64,000 bases of DNA from Echinarachnius parma (Eukaryota > Echinodermata > Echinoidea > Clypeasteroida > Echinarachniidae), in assembly GCA_037951105.1 (NCBI GenBank), contig JBAMJV010004014.1, positions 186,001 to 250,000 on the forward strand, in the 5' to 3' direction. Under the pieces are notes generated by a model that saw nothing but the letters and a program-made list of their open reading frames with translations, did no database searches and was not told the DNA's origin. The first letter of the stretch is position 1, and each line of letters starts with the position of its first letter. This document shows, one piece after another, positions 35,345 to 45,299 of the stretch. Made by a program: the position numbers and the translations under genes.

Positions 35345-36450
35345 CATTCAAATGTATTTATATTTATTTATTTTATTTATTTATTTATTCCTGCATGTCT
35401 CACAGTAAACAATTTCGTACATAAAAATAAACTGTCATAACATCAAAATAGAAATACACAGAGGTCGGCAATATAAGCTAGAAGATGCCATACCTAAGAT
35501 TTTACAAGTTTTACATATTCTTAAAACATAGATAAGCGTAAATTAATACAAACAAGAAAAAAAGTAATACAAAACAAATATAAAACATTATTTACATTTA
35601 TTTCGAGAGAAAGATGATAGTTAAGTCTCTACAGTATGTTCTAGAGCAGGAAAAAAATGTAGCAGGCATGATAGAAATGTACCGTCCATACTGGAAAACA
35701 GAGAGAGAAAAAAAAAAGTGGGGGAGAGTTGAGAGAGAGGGAGACAGGTGTGAAGATGCCTTATGTGATTAATTAACAGTGACATATTATGCCGAATTAC
35801 GCATACATATATATATAGAATACTACAATACATGTTATCGTAGGAATTAACAAACCAACTGATTGAACAAAATATCTTACACCAAAACGTTTGCAATGAG
35901 CATGCGTTTGACTGCATTTTTAAAAGAGTAAATTGTAGGCAAATTACGTGTTTTAATAAACAAAGAATTCCAAACGTCTGGACCAGTATGTCTCACTGAT
36001 TTATGTGCCAGTACTGTACGTTGATTAAACAAATACAAGTTTGCTGCTTGTATTGTCGAATAAGAGTGAATTGCATTGTTTTTCAAAAACATAGAAGTAA
36101 ACGAGGCAGGCAAAATGCTATTATTTTAACGATACATGAATAAAGAGGTTTGAAGAAAATTAATTTCACCGACTTTAAGACATTTAAATCTAACGAACAA
36201 CGGATCTGCGTGCTCACGATAACCAACTCCGGCACAAATTCTTAAAGCCTTTTTCTGTAACAAGTGAATGTCATCTGTTACACTCTTTGACACAGCCCAC
36301 ATAATATTACAATACGAAATACAAGGCAAAATCAAGGAATTATAAATCATTAATAATATTCTGTCAGACACAAGATATATTACTCTATATAAAATCCCAA
36401 TACTCCGAGAAATTGTCCAAAACATTGCGACCGCAACCGACACCACCCTT
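35345..36450 (-). mobile_element. LINE RT C-terminal domain and 3' untranslated region
   Basis: Frame 36425-36126 reads TISRSIGILYRV, then LMIYNSLILPCISYCNIMWA, LLQKKALRICAGVGYREHAD and LKVGEINFLQTSLFMYR. Frame 36113-35877 reads SIQ-like AANLYLFNQRTVLAHKSVRH, GPDVWNSLF and SFKNAVKRMLI. This is the connection/thumb end of a Jockey/CR1-type ORF2. The 3' end on the minus strand finishes in a (TAAA)n/(AAATA)n stretch at about 35350-35390. The polymerase core that should lie between this and the endonuclease at 36.6 kb is missing. Confidence 0.8.
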
Positions 36451-36580
36451 GCGGACGCGAGTTACAGCGATCTGGTGCGGCCATTGGTGCCCACTTTGCG
36501 ACTGAACAACAGATCTCAGGGGATCGCTCCTATTCGGGCAAGATCGCTAGGCGCAGATCGCAAGGTGGGCACTGGGTTTA
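36450..36580. other. GC-rich insert replacing the LINE polymerase core
   Basis: About 130 bp with GGTGCCCACTTTGCGACTG near the left and GCAGATCGCAAGGTGGGCAC near the right, an inverted pair around GATCGCTCC. It looks like a small TIR element (GTGGGCAC and GTGCCCAC ends). It lies exactly where about 1.5-2 kb of reverse transcriptase should be. Whether the insertion and the deletion are linked cannot be told. Confidence 0.5.
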
Positions 36581-37726
36581 TTAAAAAAACTCGAAAGTGT
36601 ATTCTGATGTCAAGACAAGCAAGAGCGAACAATACCTGGCTCTAATTTTCAACGATGCGCGCATGCGTGGAAATGGGGACAATAGGAAGTCGCCATGAGA
36701 TCGCATAGATAGATCAAGATCATCTAAAAAGAGGTTTACATCTATATTTGGTGGGCGATATACAACACAAACAATCATATTCTTCTCATTAGGAAGGTCT
36801 ACCTCCACACACAAACATTCGGCACTGTTACTTTTAAAGGGGTAGTTTAGTTTTGTTAGAGAGGGCGCTGCACATCACAATTTTATTGTGAGGTAATGAA
36901 AAACCGAGTGTCGAATTTGAGAGAACATGCAATTTGAATGGCAGAATAAACTTTATTTGGTCAAAATCGACCCAGAAATGGCTGAAATATCAATAAATAT
37001 ATTTGATCTTATAATTATTTGGGGCCAAAATAATTAGATGATTTTTTCAATTTTTTGTTAAAATGCTTGCACTTTTTCAAAAATTGTCAAAAGTGTTTTT
37101 TAAATAGTTGTTGATGATCTCATTATTTCAATAAAACATCACATGCATAATTTTGTTTGAAAAATGGTTTAAACCAATGCCTTTTTAGAAAGCGCCCTCT
37201 TGTGTTTTAATAGCTCTTTTTGAATGATAACGGGCTTTCTACTTAGTCGTTTGTAATTTTGTATACCTTTCGAGCATGGTGGAGTTATAACTATTAGTTT
37301 ATAATGTAACTGTCCAGGTTTGGTTACTAAAGTTCAGCCTTACCAAAACTGTACTACCCCTTTAAAACGCAAGTCATGCCTCACTTTAAATGTTAACAAG
37401 TTTGAAATATACAGGAGAACACCACCACCACGTCCATTTGCTCTGTCATTACGTACCTGATTATAACCCTCTAACATAAACAAAGGAGGGGACTTAGCAG
37501 TCAGCCATGTTTCAGTGATACCAATTATTGAACATCCACATTTCAACGAAGATAACAAAATATTTAAACTATCAAAATTCTTAGGGAGACTTTTTGCATA
37601 ATTACAATGTAAAAAACTCAACAAATGTTCTTCATGAGAATATGGAGACATGTCCACACAAAACTCATTTGGCACATAATACTGACAATCATAGTTTTGT
37701 TGTAATTCATGTTCTTCTATATTCAT
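36581..37726 (-). mobile_element. LINE endonuclease domain split by a TTAA MITE
   Basis: Frame 37726-37366 reads LLSFLHCNYAKSLPKNFDSL, IIGITETWLT, and RANGRGGGVLLYISNLLTFK, the N half of an AP-type endonuclease (N, E-T-W and G-G-G-V blocks). Frame 36834-36584 continues CVEVDLPNEKNMIVCVVYRP, carrying the V-x-Y-R-P-P block. Between them lies a family A MITE. Removing the MITE and one TTAA joins the frame as VRHDLRFK then SNSAECLC, with no lost or gained base. So the endonuclease was open when the MITE landed. The remaining catalytic histidine region is lost with the polymerase core. Confidence 0.85.
36834..37365 (+). mobile_element. TTAA-flanked MITE, family A, inserted in a LINE
   Basis: TTAA at 36834-36837 and 37362-37365 flank a 524-bp element with ends AGGGGTAGTTTAGTTTTGTT and CAAAACTGTACTACCCCT. 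It is close in sequence to the 7.9-kb copy. Its insertion site in the endonuclease reading frame is exact. The 528-bp total insertion is a multiple of three, but it carries stops in the LINE frame. Confidence 0.92.
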
Positions 37727-37729
37727 TTA

Positions 37730-38370
37730 AGGTTGAATAAACAAAACAAAGACATGATTGAATGTACCAACCAGGTCGATGGGTTCTGTATCAGTGTATG
37801 CACAATTTGGCATACGAAATATATAGGGAAATGAAGGGTAGGTAGGAGAAAGAGTGGGAGAGTGAGCGAAAGGGGAGAGCGGGAGGTGGGAAGGGGTGAG
37901 AGAAGAATAAGAAAACATAATATATACAGTGAATGATAATATAAAAAACAAAAGTAAACAATATGGTAAATCCATATTAGAATGAGGTTACAAAGAAAAT
38001 AACACAAGGATGTTGTTAACAAACCACTCCACTTAATTGAACAAAATGGGGATGTTCCGAACTAACTAAAACTAAATAAAAGTTTGGTTATAGTATAAGT
38101 GTAAGCAATAATATAGCGATGCACAGGTAAAGAGGAGAAAAGACGAATAAGTGGAAACAGTAGATCTAATACTTGTAATAGAAAAAGTACATGTACATGA
38201 GAGACACATATGAGAAATCATGGAGAAATACATCTATTCTAATGTGGCACAAAACATGTGGTAGTAATTTCCATCTAAAGAGAAATAAATATCACACATG
38301 CACACATTATCCGAACGTCGACTGAGGGCCTGCACAAGGCAGCAATAAATTTGGGTTTATGGGTTCGTTT
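37730..38370. other. Spacer between LINE ORF1 and endonuclease, no gene
   Basis: The sequence contains a purine-rich stretch (about 37830-37915, GGGAGAGTGAGCGAAAGGGG) that gives hydrophobic minus-strand frames of no significance. Otherwise it is AT-rich. Confidence 0.5.
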
Positions 38371-38375
38371 GCAAG

Positions 38376-39223
38376 TTAAAGGTGCATTACGCAGTAAAGT
38401 ATGGTGCTCCTATCGCCTCTCCATTGGCCAGCATAACATCGGAGCTTGATGCCTTTCTGGTACAGATCCTGCACTTCCTTGGCATGTTTCTTCTTGGCCT
38501 CCAAATCTTTTCTCGTCATGTCATCTACGATGTAATATCTTTGATCACGAAGGGCCTCCCTAGCCTCCTTCATGATGGCCACCTTTTCCTGGTAAGACAA
38601 TGTCTTCACCAGGATGTGGCGTGGACGATCACCTCTCCTCCCATCCCGATACGCACGCTCTACCTGGATGTTCATCTTGAACTTGGAGCGCAGGATGTCG
38701 CTCACAACCTTCCCACAATCCTCCTTGTCATCGGCCAGCTCGGGGATGCCCACCATACGGAAGTTGTTCCTCCTGGCTATCCTTTCATTTTTGTTGACCT
38801 CCATATCATGGAGCTGCACTCGGTGCTCCATCTCCCCAAACGCTGCCTCCATTTTAGACAATCTCGTCTCCAGCTCTTTGTTCTTCCTCTTCAGGTCATT
38901 GATACGTAGCCCCTCAAACTCGAGGGGCCGCTCAACTCTCTGGATGCTCTTCATCATTGAGCCCACCGCCTCTTTCATCATTCGCTCAAAGTTCAGCGAT
39001 GCAGCTTTAAGATATTGGCCTGCAGTACTATTGAGCCTCCCAGATCCACATTCTCGCCCACGGGCACTGCATTGGCATGGTCGTCTAGGCCGTCAGTGGT
39101 GGCTGTATGAACGGATGGGATAGCCTCTTCAGCGCCAGTCTGCTCAATCTCCACATTTTTACCAGCTTTTCCAGCCTTATTTAGCACTTTCTTAGCACCT
39201 TTTCGTAGATTGCGCTCAGCCAT
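38376..39223 (-). pseudogene. LINE ORF1 protein (L1-type coiled coil, RRM and C-terminal domain), one frameshift
   Basis: Frame 39223-38993 supplies a basic N terminus, RNLRKGAKKVLNKAGKAGKN. Frame 38981-38376 supplies a coiled coil (LKRKNKELETRLSKMEAAFG), the RRM start RRNNFRMVGIPE, then RPRHILVKTLSYQEKVAIMK and YYIVDDMTRKDLEAKKKHAK of the C-terminal domain. This is the full order of L1-type ORF1 RNA-binding proteins, about 280 residues. The frames join through one indel near 39010-39030, where TAGQYLKAASLNFERMMK runs into the second frame. It lies upstream of the endonuclease at 37.7 kb on the same strand and may belong to the same LINE, although L1-type ORF1 with a Jockey-like ORF2 would be a mixed pairing. 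Confidence 0.85.
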
Positions 39224-39389
39224 TGTATTTTAAATCGATAAATAATGAAGATAATGTAAATAAGGCAAATGGATATCGACGAAACAAAGAATATCTAGAT
39301 GTATCTGCAGGAGTGGTTTAAAACATGTGTTGATCAGCCTGTTGCCATTTTTTGTTCCTTTGGCATTTTCAAACGTGCTATCAATATGT

Positions 39390-39735
39390 ATTCTGTAATC
39401 TGTAAGACATATTTGTTAGTTGCAAGAGGTTTTGGATATAATCCCCAATGCATCAACGTGTATTTCGTCTTTCAAAACAGGCAACGTAAAATTGCCAGAT
39501 ACGCATTAGCGATCCCTTTGTTATCTGTTTCGCTCTCCCCGCAGTCAGCGATGTTGATCACGGTACATTCGCAAACAAATCTAAGCATCGGACAATCCCC
39601 AGGGGCCAAACTTTAGAGGCGCAAAGGACCCCTTTATCCACGGGTACACCCCGGGAGATTCATATTATTGGATTTGTTACATTCTCCTCTAAATATTCAT
39701 ATGTTTATCAATCAGTACGCTTTTCAATGCACAAG
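39390..39735 (-). repeat. Repeat upstream of the LINE ORF1, inverted partner of 34.02 kb
   Basis: This is the reverse complement of 34021-34342 plus 34881-34905. It contains the intact target TATGTCTTACAG where the Harbinger-type MITE inserted in the other copy. It could be 5' untranslated sequence of the LINE at 35.3-39.2 kb. Confidence 0.75.
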
Positions 39736-40068
39736 GTTACCGAGATCAATTAGAATAGAATCGGTTTTTATGGATTAGGGCAACTGAATACATTCACATA
39801 CAAGATTTACACTCACTGAAACTAAATTGAATAAAAACAATGAATACATAAATTGTACATCTATATAGCAGAACATTGCATTTCTAGAACAGGAGTTCTT
39901 CAGATATATACGATTGTGAGAAATATCTGATCCTTGGAGCCAGAGTTGGCAAATTTATAATTTCACAGAAAATTGCTGTGGCATTGTACCCGGTAACTTG
40001 CTGAGAATTCACATGATATTTCCAAGCGACCCAGCAACTACTACTAGCTAAATGACAAGCATACCAAT

Positions 40069-41544
40069 CAGTGGCGTAGACAGGTTCTTACACAGCTGGG
40101 GGGGGGGGGGGATGATTTGCCGTTCACCGGACCAAGACCAATTTGTTCGCGGCCGAGCTAGACCACCTGCCGAAATATTTCGAGACCAAGACAATTGCTT
40201 GAAAGTCCTCTCAGTGGCTCAGTGGGGGGGGGGGGGGGGGGGGGGGGGGAGGGGTTAGATGTTAAGATGGTCGTGACAAGGCGGGCCGGAAGCAGTTTGG
40301 GATTTGAGGGGGGGCAAAACCTATGGGGGCTCACGGTTTTGTGTGTAGGGGCTCATGCCCATCCACACTGACAGTGCTGCCAGCTTTGAGCCAGATGTGA
40401 GAGTGAGACATTGCAAGGAGCGAAGCGACCAAGCCCGAGGGAGCGAAGTGACTGAGCGGGGGGAGGGTGTGGGAGGGGGGTGTCCCCCTCCCACGGTAGG
40501 GAGCTTTTGCATTTTTGGACTTGAAATTGTGCAATCTGGTGCTTACCTAGATAGGAATTTCGGGCTTGACATTGAATGTATCTGGGAAAGCGTGTTATGA
40601 TTTGATCGACCAGAAATTTAAAATATATTTTCACGAAGAAAACAAATAATTGACACACTAATGAATACCCAGCTAGCCACCTGACGTTGGGCCGATGTCG
40701 GAATTTGGTTGCCGGATGTCGGCATATCGCCGTTGGCTCGAGGTTAAAATGTCCGTCAGCTAGCCACCTGATGTTGGGCCATTGTCGGAAAATGACGTTA
40801 TGCCAATATATCACAAAAATGACGTCGTGACGATGTTGGGCTGGCGGACATTTTAACCTCGAGCCAACGGCGATATGCCGACATCCGGCAACCAAATTCC
40901 GACATCGGCCCAACGTCAGGTGGCTAGCTGGGTATGCACCCCAACACAAACACAAATATTGTATTTATATTTAGCGTCATACATGCAGTTCCAACATCAC
41001 CATATGCCACATCATGTATGATCTAACAACTTAGCCTATTGCCAATAATGAGTCCCGAGGGGCGAAGCTACCGAGGGCTGGGAGGGTTTGGGAGGGGGTA
41101 TCCCCCTCCCACGGAGAAGATTTTGCATTTATATAATATACTTGAAATGGTGCAATTTGGTGCACGTCACACAAGCAGCCAGAGCAATGCCAGCCTACAC
41201 TGGAACTACGTGGCCCGGTATACAGAAACAAAAATACTCACCCCAGACCATACACAAGTTACACAACAAACTGAGATAATCTGTTCGCGCGCGAAGCGCG
41301 CAGTGAAAATTGAAAATGGATGTATAAATTGCTTTTTTAACGTTATAATGAACAAGTCTTAGCTCATACAACTAATGTTTTATTTCCCACCCGTATACAG
41401 ATACACACACAAACAAATTATATCCTTCCCTAAAACCTGGGGGGGGGGATGATTGTACATGTCAACCCCCCCCCCCCCCCCCCCACCTTGTGAGTTGGGG
41501 GGGGGGGTGCATCCCCCTCATCCCCCCCGTTGTCTACGCCCCTG
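40069..41544 (+). mobile_element. hAT-type element, 1476 bp, with perfect 8-bp target duplication and a nested MITE
   Basis: The left end is CAGTGGCGTAGACA and the right end is TGTCTACGCCCCTG, inverted repeats with one mismatch. The flanks are ATACCAAT at 40061-40068 and ATACCAAT at 41545-41552. These are hAT hallmarks. The interior has long G tracts (G26 at 40224-40249), two copies of the GGGAGGGTGTGGGAGGGG/CCCTCCCACGGTAGGGAGC block (about 40455 and 41085), and GCGCGAAGCGCGC. There is no transposase. A TA-type MITE (40668-40932) is nested within it. Confidence 0.9.
40666..40934. mobile_element. TA-target MITE with 88-bp perfect arms, nested
   Basis: TA at 40666-40667 and 40933-40934 flank a 265-bp element starting CCCAGCTAGCCACCTGACGT. 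The first and last 88 bp are perfect reverse complements as far as I can read. The uninterrupted target CTAATAAATATGCACC is present in the copy of the host repeat at about 66-82 (reverse strand), which proves the insertion and the TA duplication. A second internal CTAGCCACCTGATGTTGGGC copy follows the left arm. A perfect arm match indicates very recent mobility or arm homogenisation. Confidence 0.92.
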
Positions 41545-41859
41545 ATACCAATGAATTATAATAATCAAATGATTTTGTTGAATAGTTATTTGAGTAAACT
41601 GTACACATAGGTCAGACCTACTGTAGGTATGAATAGCACGATAATTTGCACTTACTGCCCGTTATAGCATCGGACAACTGTGCCCATTCTTTCGTTTCAC
41701 AGCTGAATGCACACTAACAATGGCGAAATAACAATGACAAAAATGGGAATCTGACATGGTGTCACCCACAGCGCCCTGTAACAAAAAACTACACGACGAA
41801 AATGACTATTCTTGGTATCGTTTTTCATTTGGAAAAGACACCCTATCCGATGGACATGT

Positions 41860-42174
41860 TCATTTGATTCCTATATAAATCTTGGGTGCAAAATCTTAAG
41901 GAACCCATATTGGCCTACCCATGTGAGAGCCATAATGGAACCCCCAGCTAATGCCCATGTAGGATAACCCACATTTTGCCCACATATTTCCCACATGAAC
42001 TACCTAGATGGGCCCCAGTTTGAACCCATATGGGCAATCTGGGATCGCCCATGTGTGTCCCATGTAAATCTTGGGTGCAAAATATTAAGGGACCCTTATC
42101 TACGTGGGACCCATATTGTAACCCATATATGGGACCCATATGGAACCCATATGCGCCCCATATGGGCATGCTAC
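41860..42174. repeat. Degenerate CCCATATGGGACC repeat abutting the FN3 exon donor
   Basis: About ten copies of CCCATATGGG-like or CCCATGTGRG-like segments are spaced at 15-25 bp, with ATCTTGGGTGCAAAATMTTA occurring twice (41879 and 42067). It runs to within a few bases of the splice donor at 42174. In the exon's reading direction it is translated for a while beyond the donor, which gives the misleading long open frame to 41948. Confidence 0.7.
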
Positions 42175-42622
42175 CTGGTAACGTTATAGTATTGGTGCTA
42201 GGCCCCGGCTTCTCACTCCTGTCCGGATCATCGGTAACTATAGCAACCATGACGACATACGGCGTGTCGGGATTCATCCTGGTCACTGTGAACTCTAGCG
42301 GTGATCGTGCCGACACGAACCCGACAGTCGACCAGCTTGCATCGTCGTCGGACCGGAGATTGATCGTGTATCCTACCACCGGACCGTCACCCTTGAAAAC
42401 GTCGTACCATCCAACTTTGAGGTGAAATCGACCGACTTCTTTAACCGTCGGTTGCAGCAATAAAGCCGGTGCTATAGTGGCTGGCATCGGGGGAGGTGTA
42501 CTCGGTTCACTAGTGGCTGGTGTCGCGGGAGCTGTACTCGGTACACTAGTACTGCCATCTGCATTTGTGTAAAGAATAAATAATATCACAAAATAAACAA
42601 TATTCCGGCAGCCAAGGGCCAT
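42175..42622 (-). CDS. First exon of an FN3-domain secreted or receptor protein (signal peptide, STP linker, FN3)
   Basis: The frame starts at ATG 42622. Residues 1-22 are a signal peptide, MALGCRNIVYFVILFILYTN, followed by a short polar stretch. Residues about 24-50 form a Ser/Thr/Pro-rich linker (STSVPSTAPATPATSEPST), likely O-glycosylated. An FN3 domain follows, with LLLQPTVKEVGRFHLKVGWY, GDGPVVGYTINLRSDDDASW, STVGFVSARSPLEFTVTRMN and PDTPYVVMVAIVTDD. The exon ends at CCAG|GTAGCA, a phase-1 donor; the frame beyond is intronic repeat. With the exons at 32.5 and 27.1 kb on the same strand it builds a tandem FN3 ectodomain. No transmembrane or kinase exon is visible, so receptor against secreted protein is undecided. 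The introns (9-10 kb and 5 kb) are loaded with mobile elements. Confidence 0.85.
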
Positions 42623-42639
42623 ATAGGGTTCAACTCTCT

Positions 42640-43850
42640 GAAAACAGTTTCCTGGTGTGGTATTCTGTAAGGATCTTAGGAGGTGAAGTTGATCCCAAGA
42701 TCAACTTTGGTATTCGGTAAATTACTCTTAAAGTTTATCTTAAAGTAGATAAGATCAACTCCAAGAAGTGTTGTACTTATACTAGTGGGATAAATTCGGG
42801 CTGCGTTCCATGTGAGTTCGGGATTGTGTAATTTAGTTCGGTTTGGTGTCGGTCTGGATTCGGTTTGGCGGTGTTACTGATACATTAGATACCACAGACA
42901 TCGTGCGATATCACAATTTCCCAAAGTCGTAGACAATCCGCCGTATAGGGAGAAAAATCGTACGGCGCCTGGATCATGTGTGACCTAGGCATAATGCCTA
43001 GGTGCCTAATTATAAAGGTGCCTAATAAACAGACAAATCTCAACTTTTTGTCGAACCAAAAACGGAACCATCAATCTCTCCCACACGAGTTCGGATTAGA
43101 GTACACCTTCCATAATAAGCACACATTATGCTACATCCATACGAAGTATACAAGGAAAGTTAGGACCTAAAAGGCCACAAATTGTGGAAATCTTGGGTTT
43201 TCCATAATACAGTCGAACTTGTCTATAGCGACCCTTCAAGTGACCGGCGAAAAGTGGTCGTTATAGACAGGTGGTCGCATTAGACAAGTTGGCGGCCATT
43301 TTGAATTTCTGGTCGCATATAATCATGCCTATATGCGCATGTGTATTAATTGGCATATGTACACGCACGTGTCCATAGTTAGATTTAGTATTTTTTGCAT
43401 GCATAACCGCAACAAAAAATTAAAATTGTATATGAATTGGCATTATATTTTAAATTATATTAAATGTTTGTATTATCTTTAAATTGCGTGAAATTAAAAT
43501 TGCAAAATGTGTCATTTGATTACTCATCATGAGACCTGAGAGAATCAGCTGCACTTTTTAATGCTCATGTGTAGTTTTCTATATTATTCTGAAGTCAATA
43601 TGCAGTGTTTGGTCGTAAAAAGCAAACGGGGGAAACACCCCGCCTAGGCGATTAGAATACTTGTTCGATGTCAAAGTCGGTTGTGATGTTGGGTGAAGTG
43701 TCTTTGTTTGACGCATTTCAGTATCAGCATCAGGTACTGAAGTTAGGGCACGAATAATCTTTGTTTATGAGTCTGAAGCACTTGGTGTCGGTACTTCAGC
43801 GTCTGTCCGAAGTTCATTGTCATTTTAAAAGTTTGTTTTATGCATTATAT
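42640..43850. other. Region upstream of the FN3 gene; pogo/Tigger-like remnant at 43211-43320
   Basis: No coding exon was seen. CAGTCGAACTTGTCTATAGC followed by GACC, and GGTCGTTATAGACAGGTGGT inside, resemble the subterminal sequence of pogo/Tigger-type elements. A second degraded piece is at 49200-49240. Around 42690-42770 GATCAACTT-type segments repeat. No core promoter element was distinctive. Confidence 0.4.
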
Positions 43851-43854
43851 AGCA

Positions 43855-44062
43855 GTGTCAACAATATATGTATATCAAATATATATACGTATATGTTCAT
43901 AAATATATGTAAATATATATATTAATATATACATCAACCAAATATATGTGTAACAAAATAGAAATATATAATTTCAGCAATATATATATCTAACAATATA
44001 TAGATCAAATAAATATATATATATATATATATATATTTAACAAAAATATATATATACATGAA
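43855..44062. repeat. AT dinucleotide-rich microsatellite bordering the tRNA array
   Basis: Dispersed ATATAT runs, the longest at about 44013-44034, are separated by short linkers such as CAACAATATA. A comparable ATATAT-rich zone lies at 47080-47160, so both edges of the tRNA array are AT repeats. Confidence 0.85.
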
Positions 44063-44181
44063 AATAATTGCAAGGAATAATCATAAATGATTGAGAAGGA
44101 AGAATAATAGTAGGCGTAGCTTTATAAGCAATGTTCCTCCTTTTAATCCGCCAAATGAAAAAAGGCACTGGTCGAAAAATT

Positions 44182-44253
44182 GGTCTCCGCCAGGACTCGA
44201 ACCTGGGTCTCCGGCTTGGAACGCCGATGCCTTAACCACTAGGCCACGGGGAC
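44182..44253 (-). tRNA. tRNA-Gly(TCC)-like, array copy 1
   Basis: The 72-nt cloverleaf is: acceptor GTCCCCG with CGGAGAC; D stem GCCT with AGGC; anticodon stem TCGGC with GCCGG around loop GTTCCAA (anticodon TCC); variable AGAC; T stem CCAGG with CCTGG around TTCGAGT. The A box TGGCCTAGTGG and B box GGTTCGAGTCC match RNA polymerase III promoters, and a T5 terminator follows within a few bases. Oddities are the C4:A69 mismatch, G32, and a C73 discriminator. All eight copies share these, so the array may be tRNA-derived instead of serving translation. Confidence 0.75.
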
Positions 44254-44585
44254 CGTGTGATTAAGGACATATCCAGTTCAGGTCATTGGCAAGCCAATCT
44301 CTCGGCCCTTTGTACTCAAGTATTCATGGGGAAGGAGTTACGAACAATGCAAGCCGCCTTTACTTCAGCTGGATCACAATAGAGTGATTCAAGTATTAGT
44401 TAGAACATATATATATAAGCGAGAAGTGAACTAATACATACAGCTTCAGTTTCTTCCAATATATAAATAATTGCAAGGAATAATCATAAATGATTGAGAA
44501 GGAAGAATAATAGTAGGCGTAGCTTAATAAGCAATGTTCCTCCTTTTAATCCGCCAAATGAAAAAAAGGCACTGGTCGAAAAATT

Positions 44586-44657
44586 GGTCTCCGCCAGGAC
44601 TCGAACCTGGGTCTCCGGCTTGGAACGCCGATGCCTTAACCACTAGGCCACGGGGAC
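44586..44657 (-). tRNA. tRNA-Gly(TCC)-like, array copy 2
   Basis: The sequence is identical to copy 1, with the same cloverleaf, boxes, C4:A69 mismatch and T5 terminator. Confidence 0.75.
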
Positions 44658-44984
44658 CGTGTGATTAAGGACAGATCCAGTTCAGGTCATTGGCAAGCCA
44701 ATCTCTCGGCCCTTTGTACTCAAGTATTTATGGGGAAGGAGTTACGAACAATGCAAGCCGCCTTTACTTCAGCTGGATCACAATAGAGTGATTCAAGTAT
44801 TAGAAAATATATATATAAGCGAGAAGTGAACTAATACATACAGCTTCAGTTTCTTCCAATATATAAATAATTGCAAGGAATAATCATAAATGATTGAGAA
44901 GGAAGAATAATAGTAGGCGTAGCTTAATAAGCAATGTTCCTCCTTTTAATCCGCCAAATGAAAAAAGGCACTGGTCGAAAAATT

Positions 44985-45056
44985 GGTCTCCGCCAGGACT
45001 CGAACCTGGGTCTCCGGCTTGGAACGCCGATGCCTTAACCACTAGGCCACGGGGAC
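44985..45056 (-). tRNA. tRNA-Gly(TCC)-like, array copy 3, next to the inversion point
   Basis: The sequence is identical to copy 1. Its normal 5' flank is missing: only about three bases (CAC on the minus strand) remain before the junction with the opposite-orientation half of the array. Internal A and B boxes are intact, so transcription could persist despite the lost flank. Confidence 0.75.
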
Positions 45057-45227
45057 CGTGGCTTATATATATATGTTCTAACTAATACTTGAATCACTCT
45101 ATTGTGATCCAGCTGAAGTAAAGAAGGCTTGCATTGTTCGTAACTCCTTCCCCATTAATACTTGAGTACAAAGGGCCGAGAGATTGGCTTGCCAATGACC
45201 TGAACTGGATCTGTCCTTAATCACACG

Positions 45228-45299
45228 GTCCCCGTGGCCTAGTGGTTAAGGCATCGGCGTTCCAAGCCGGAGACCCAGGTTCGAGTCCTGGCGGAGACC
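45228..45299 (+). tRNA. tRNA-Gly(TCC)-like, array copy 4
   Basis: This is the first plus-strand copy, with the same 72-nt gene. Its 5' flank is full length and differs slightly from the others (AAGAAGGCTTGC in place of AAGGCGGCTTGC). It is divergent to copy 3, with 171 bp between them. Confidence 0.75.

Noticed and set aside
42121-42170. CCCATATGGG read as serum-response CArG boxes
   Set aside because: The core between CC and GG is four bases, not six, and the motif is part of a repeat.
41948-42174. C-terminal extension of the FN3 first exon
   Set aside because: The frame passes a good phase-1 donor at 42174 and then translates the CCCATATGGG repeat.
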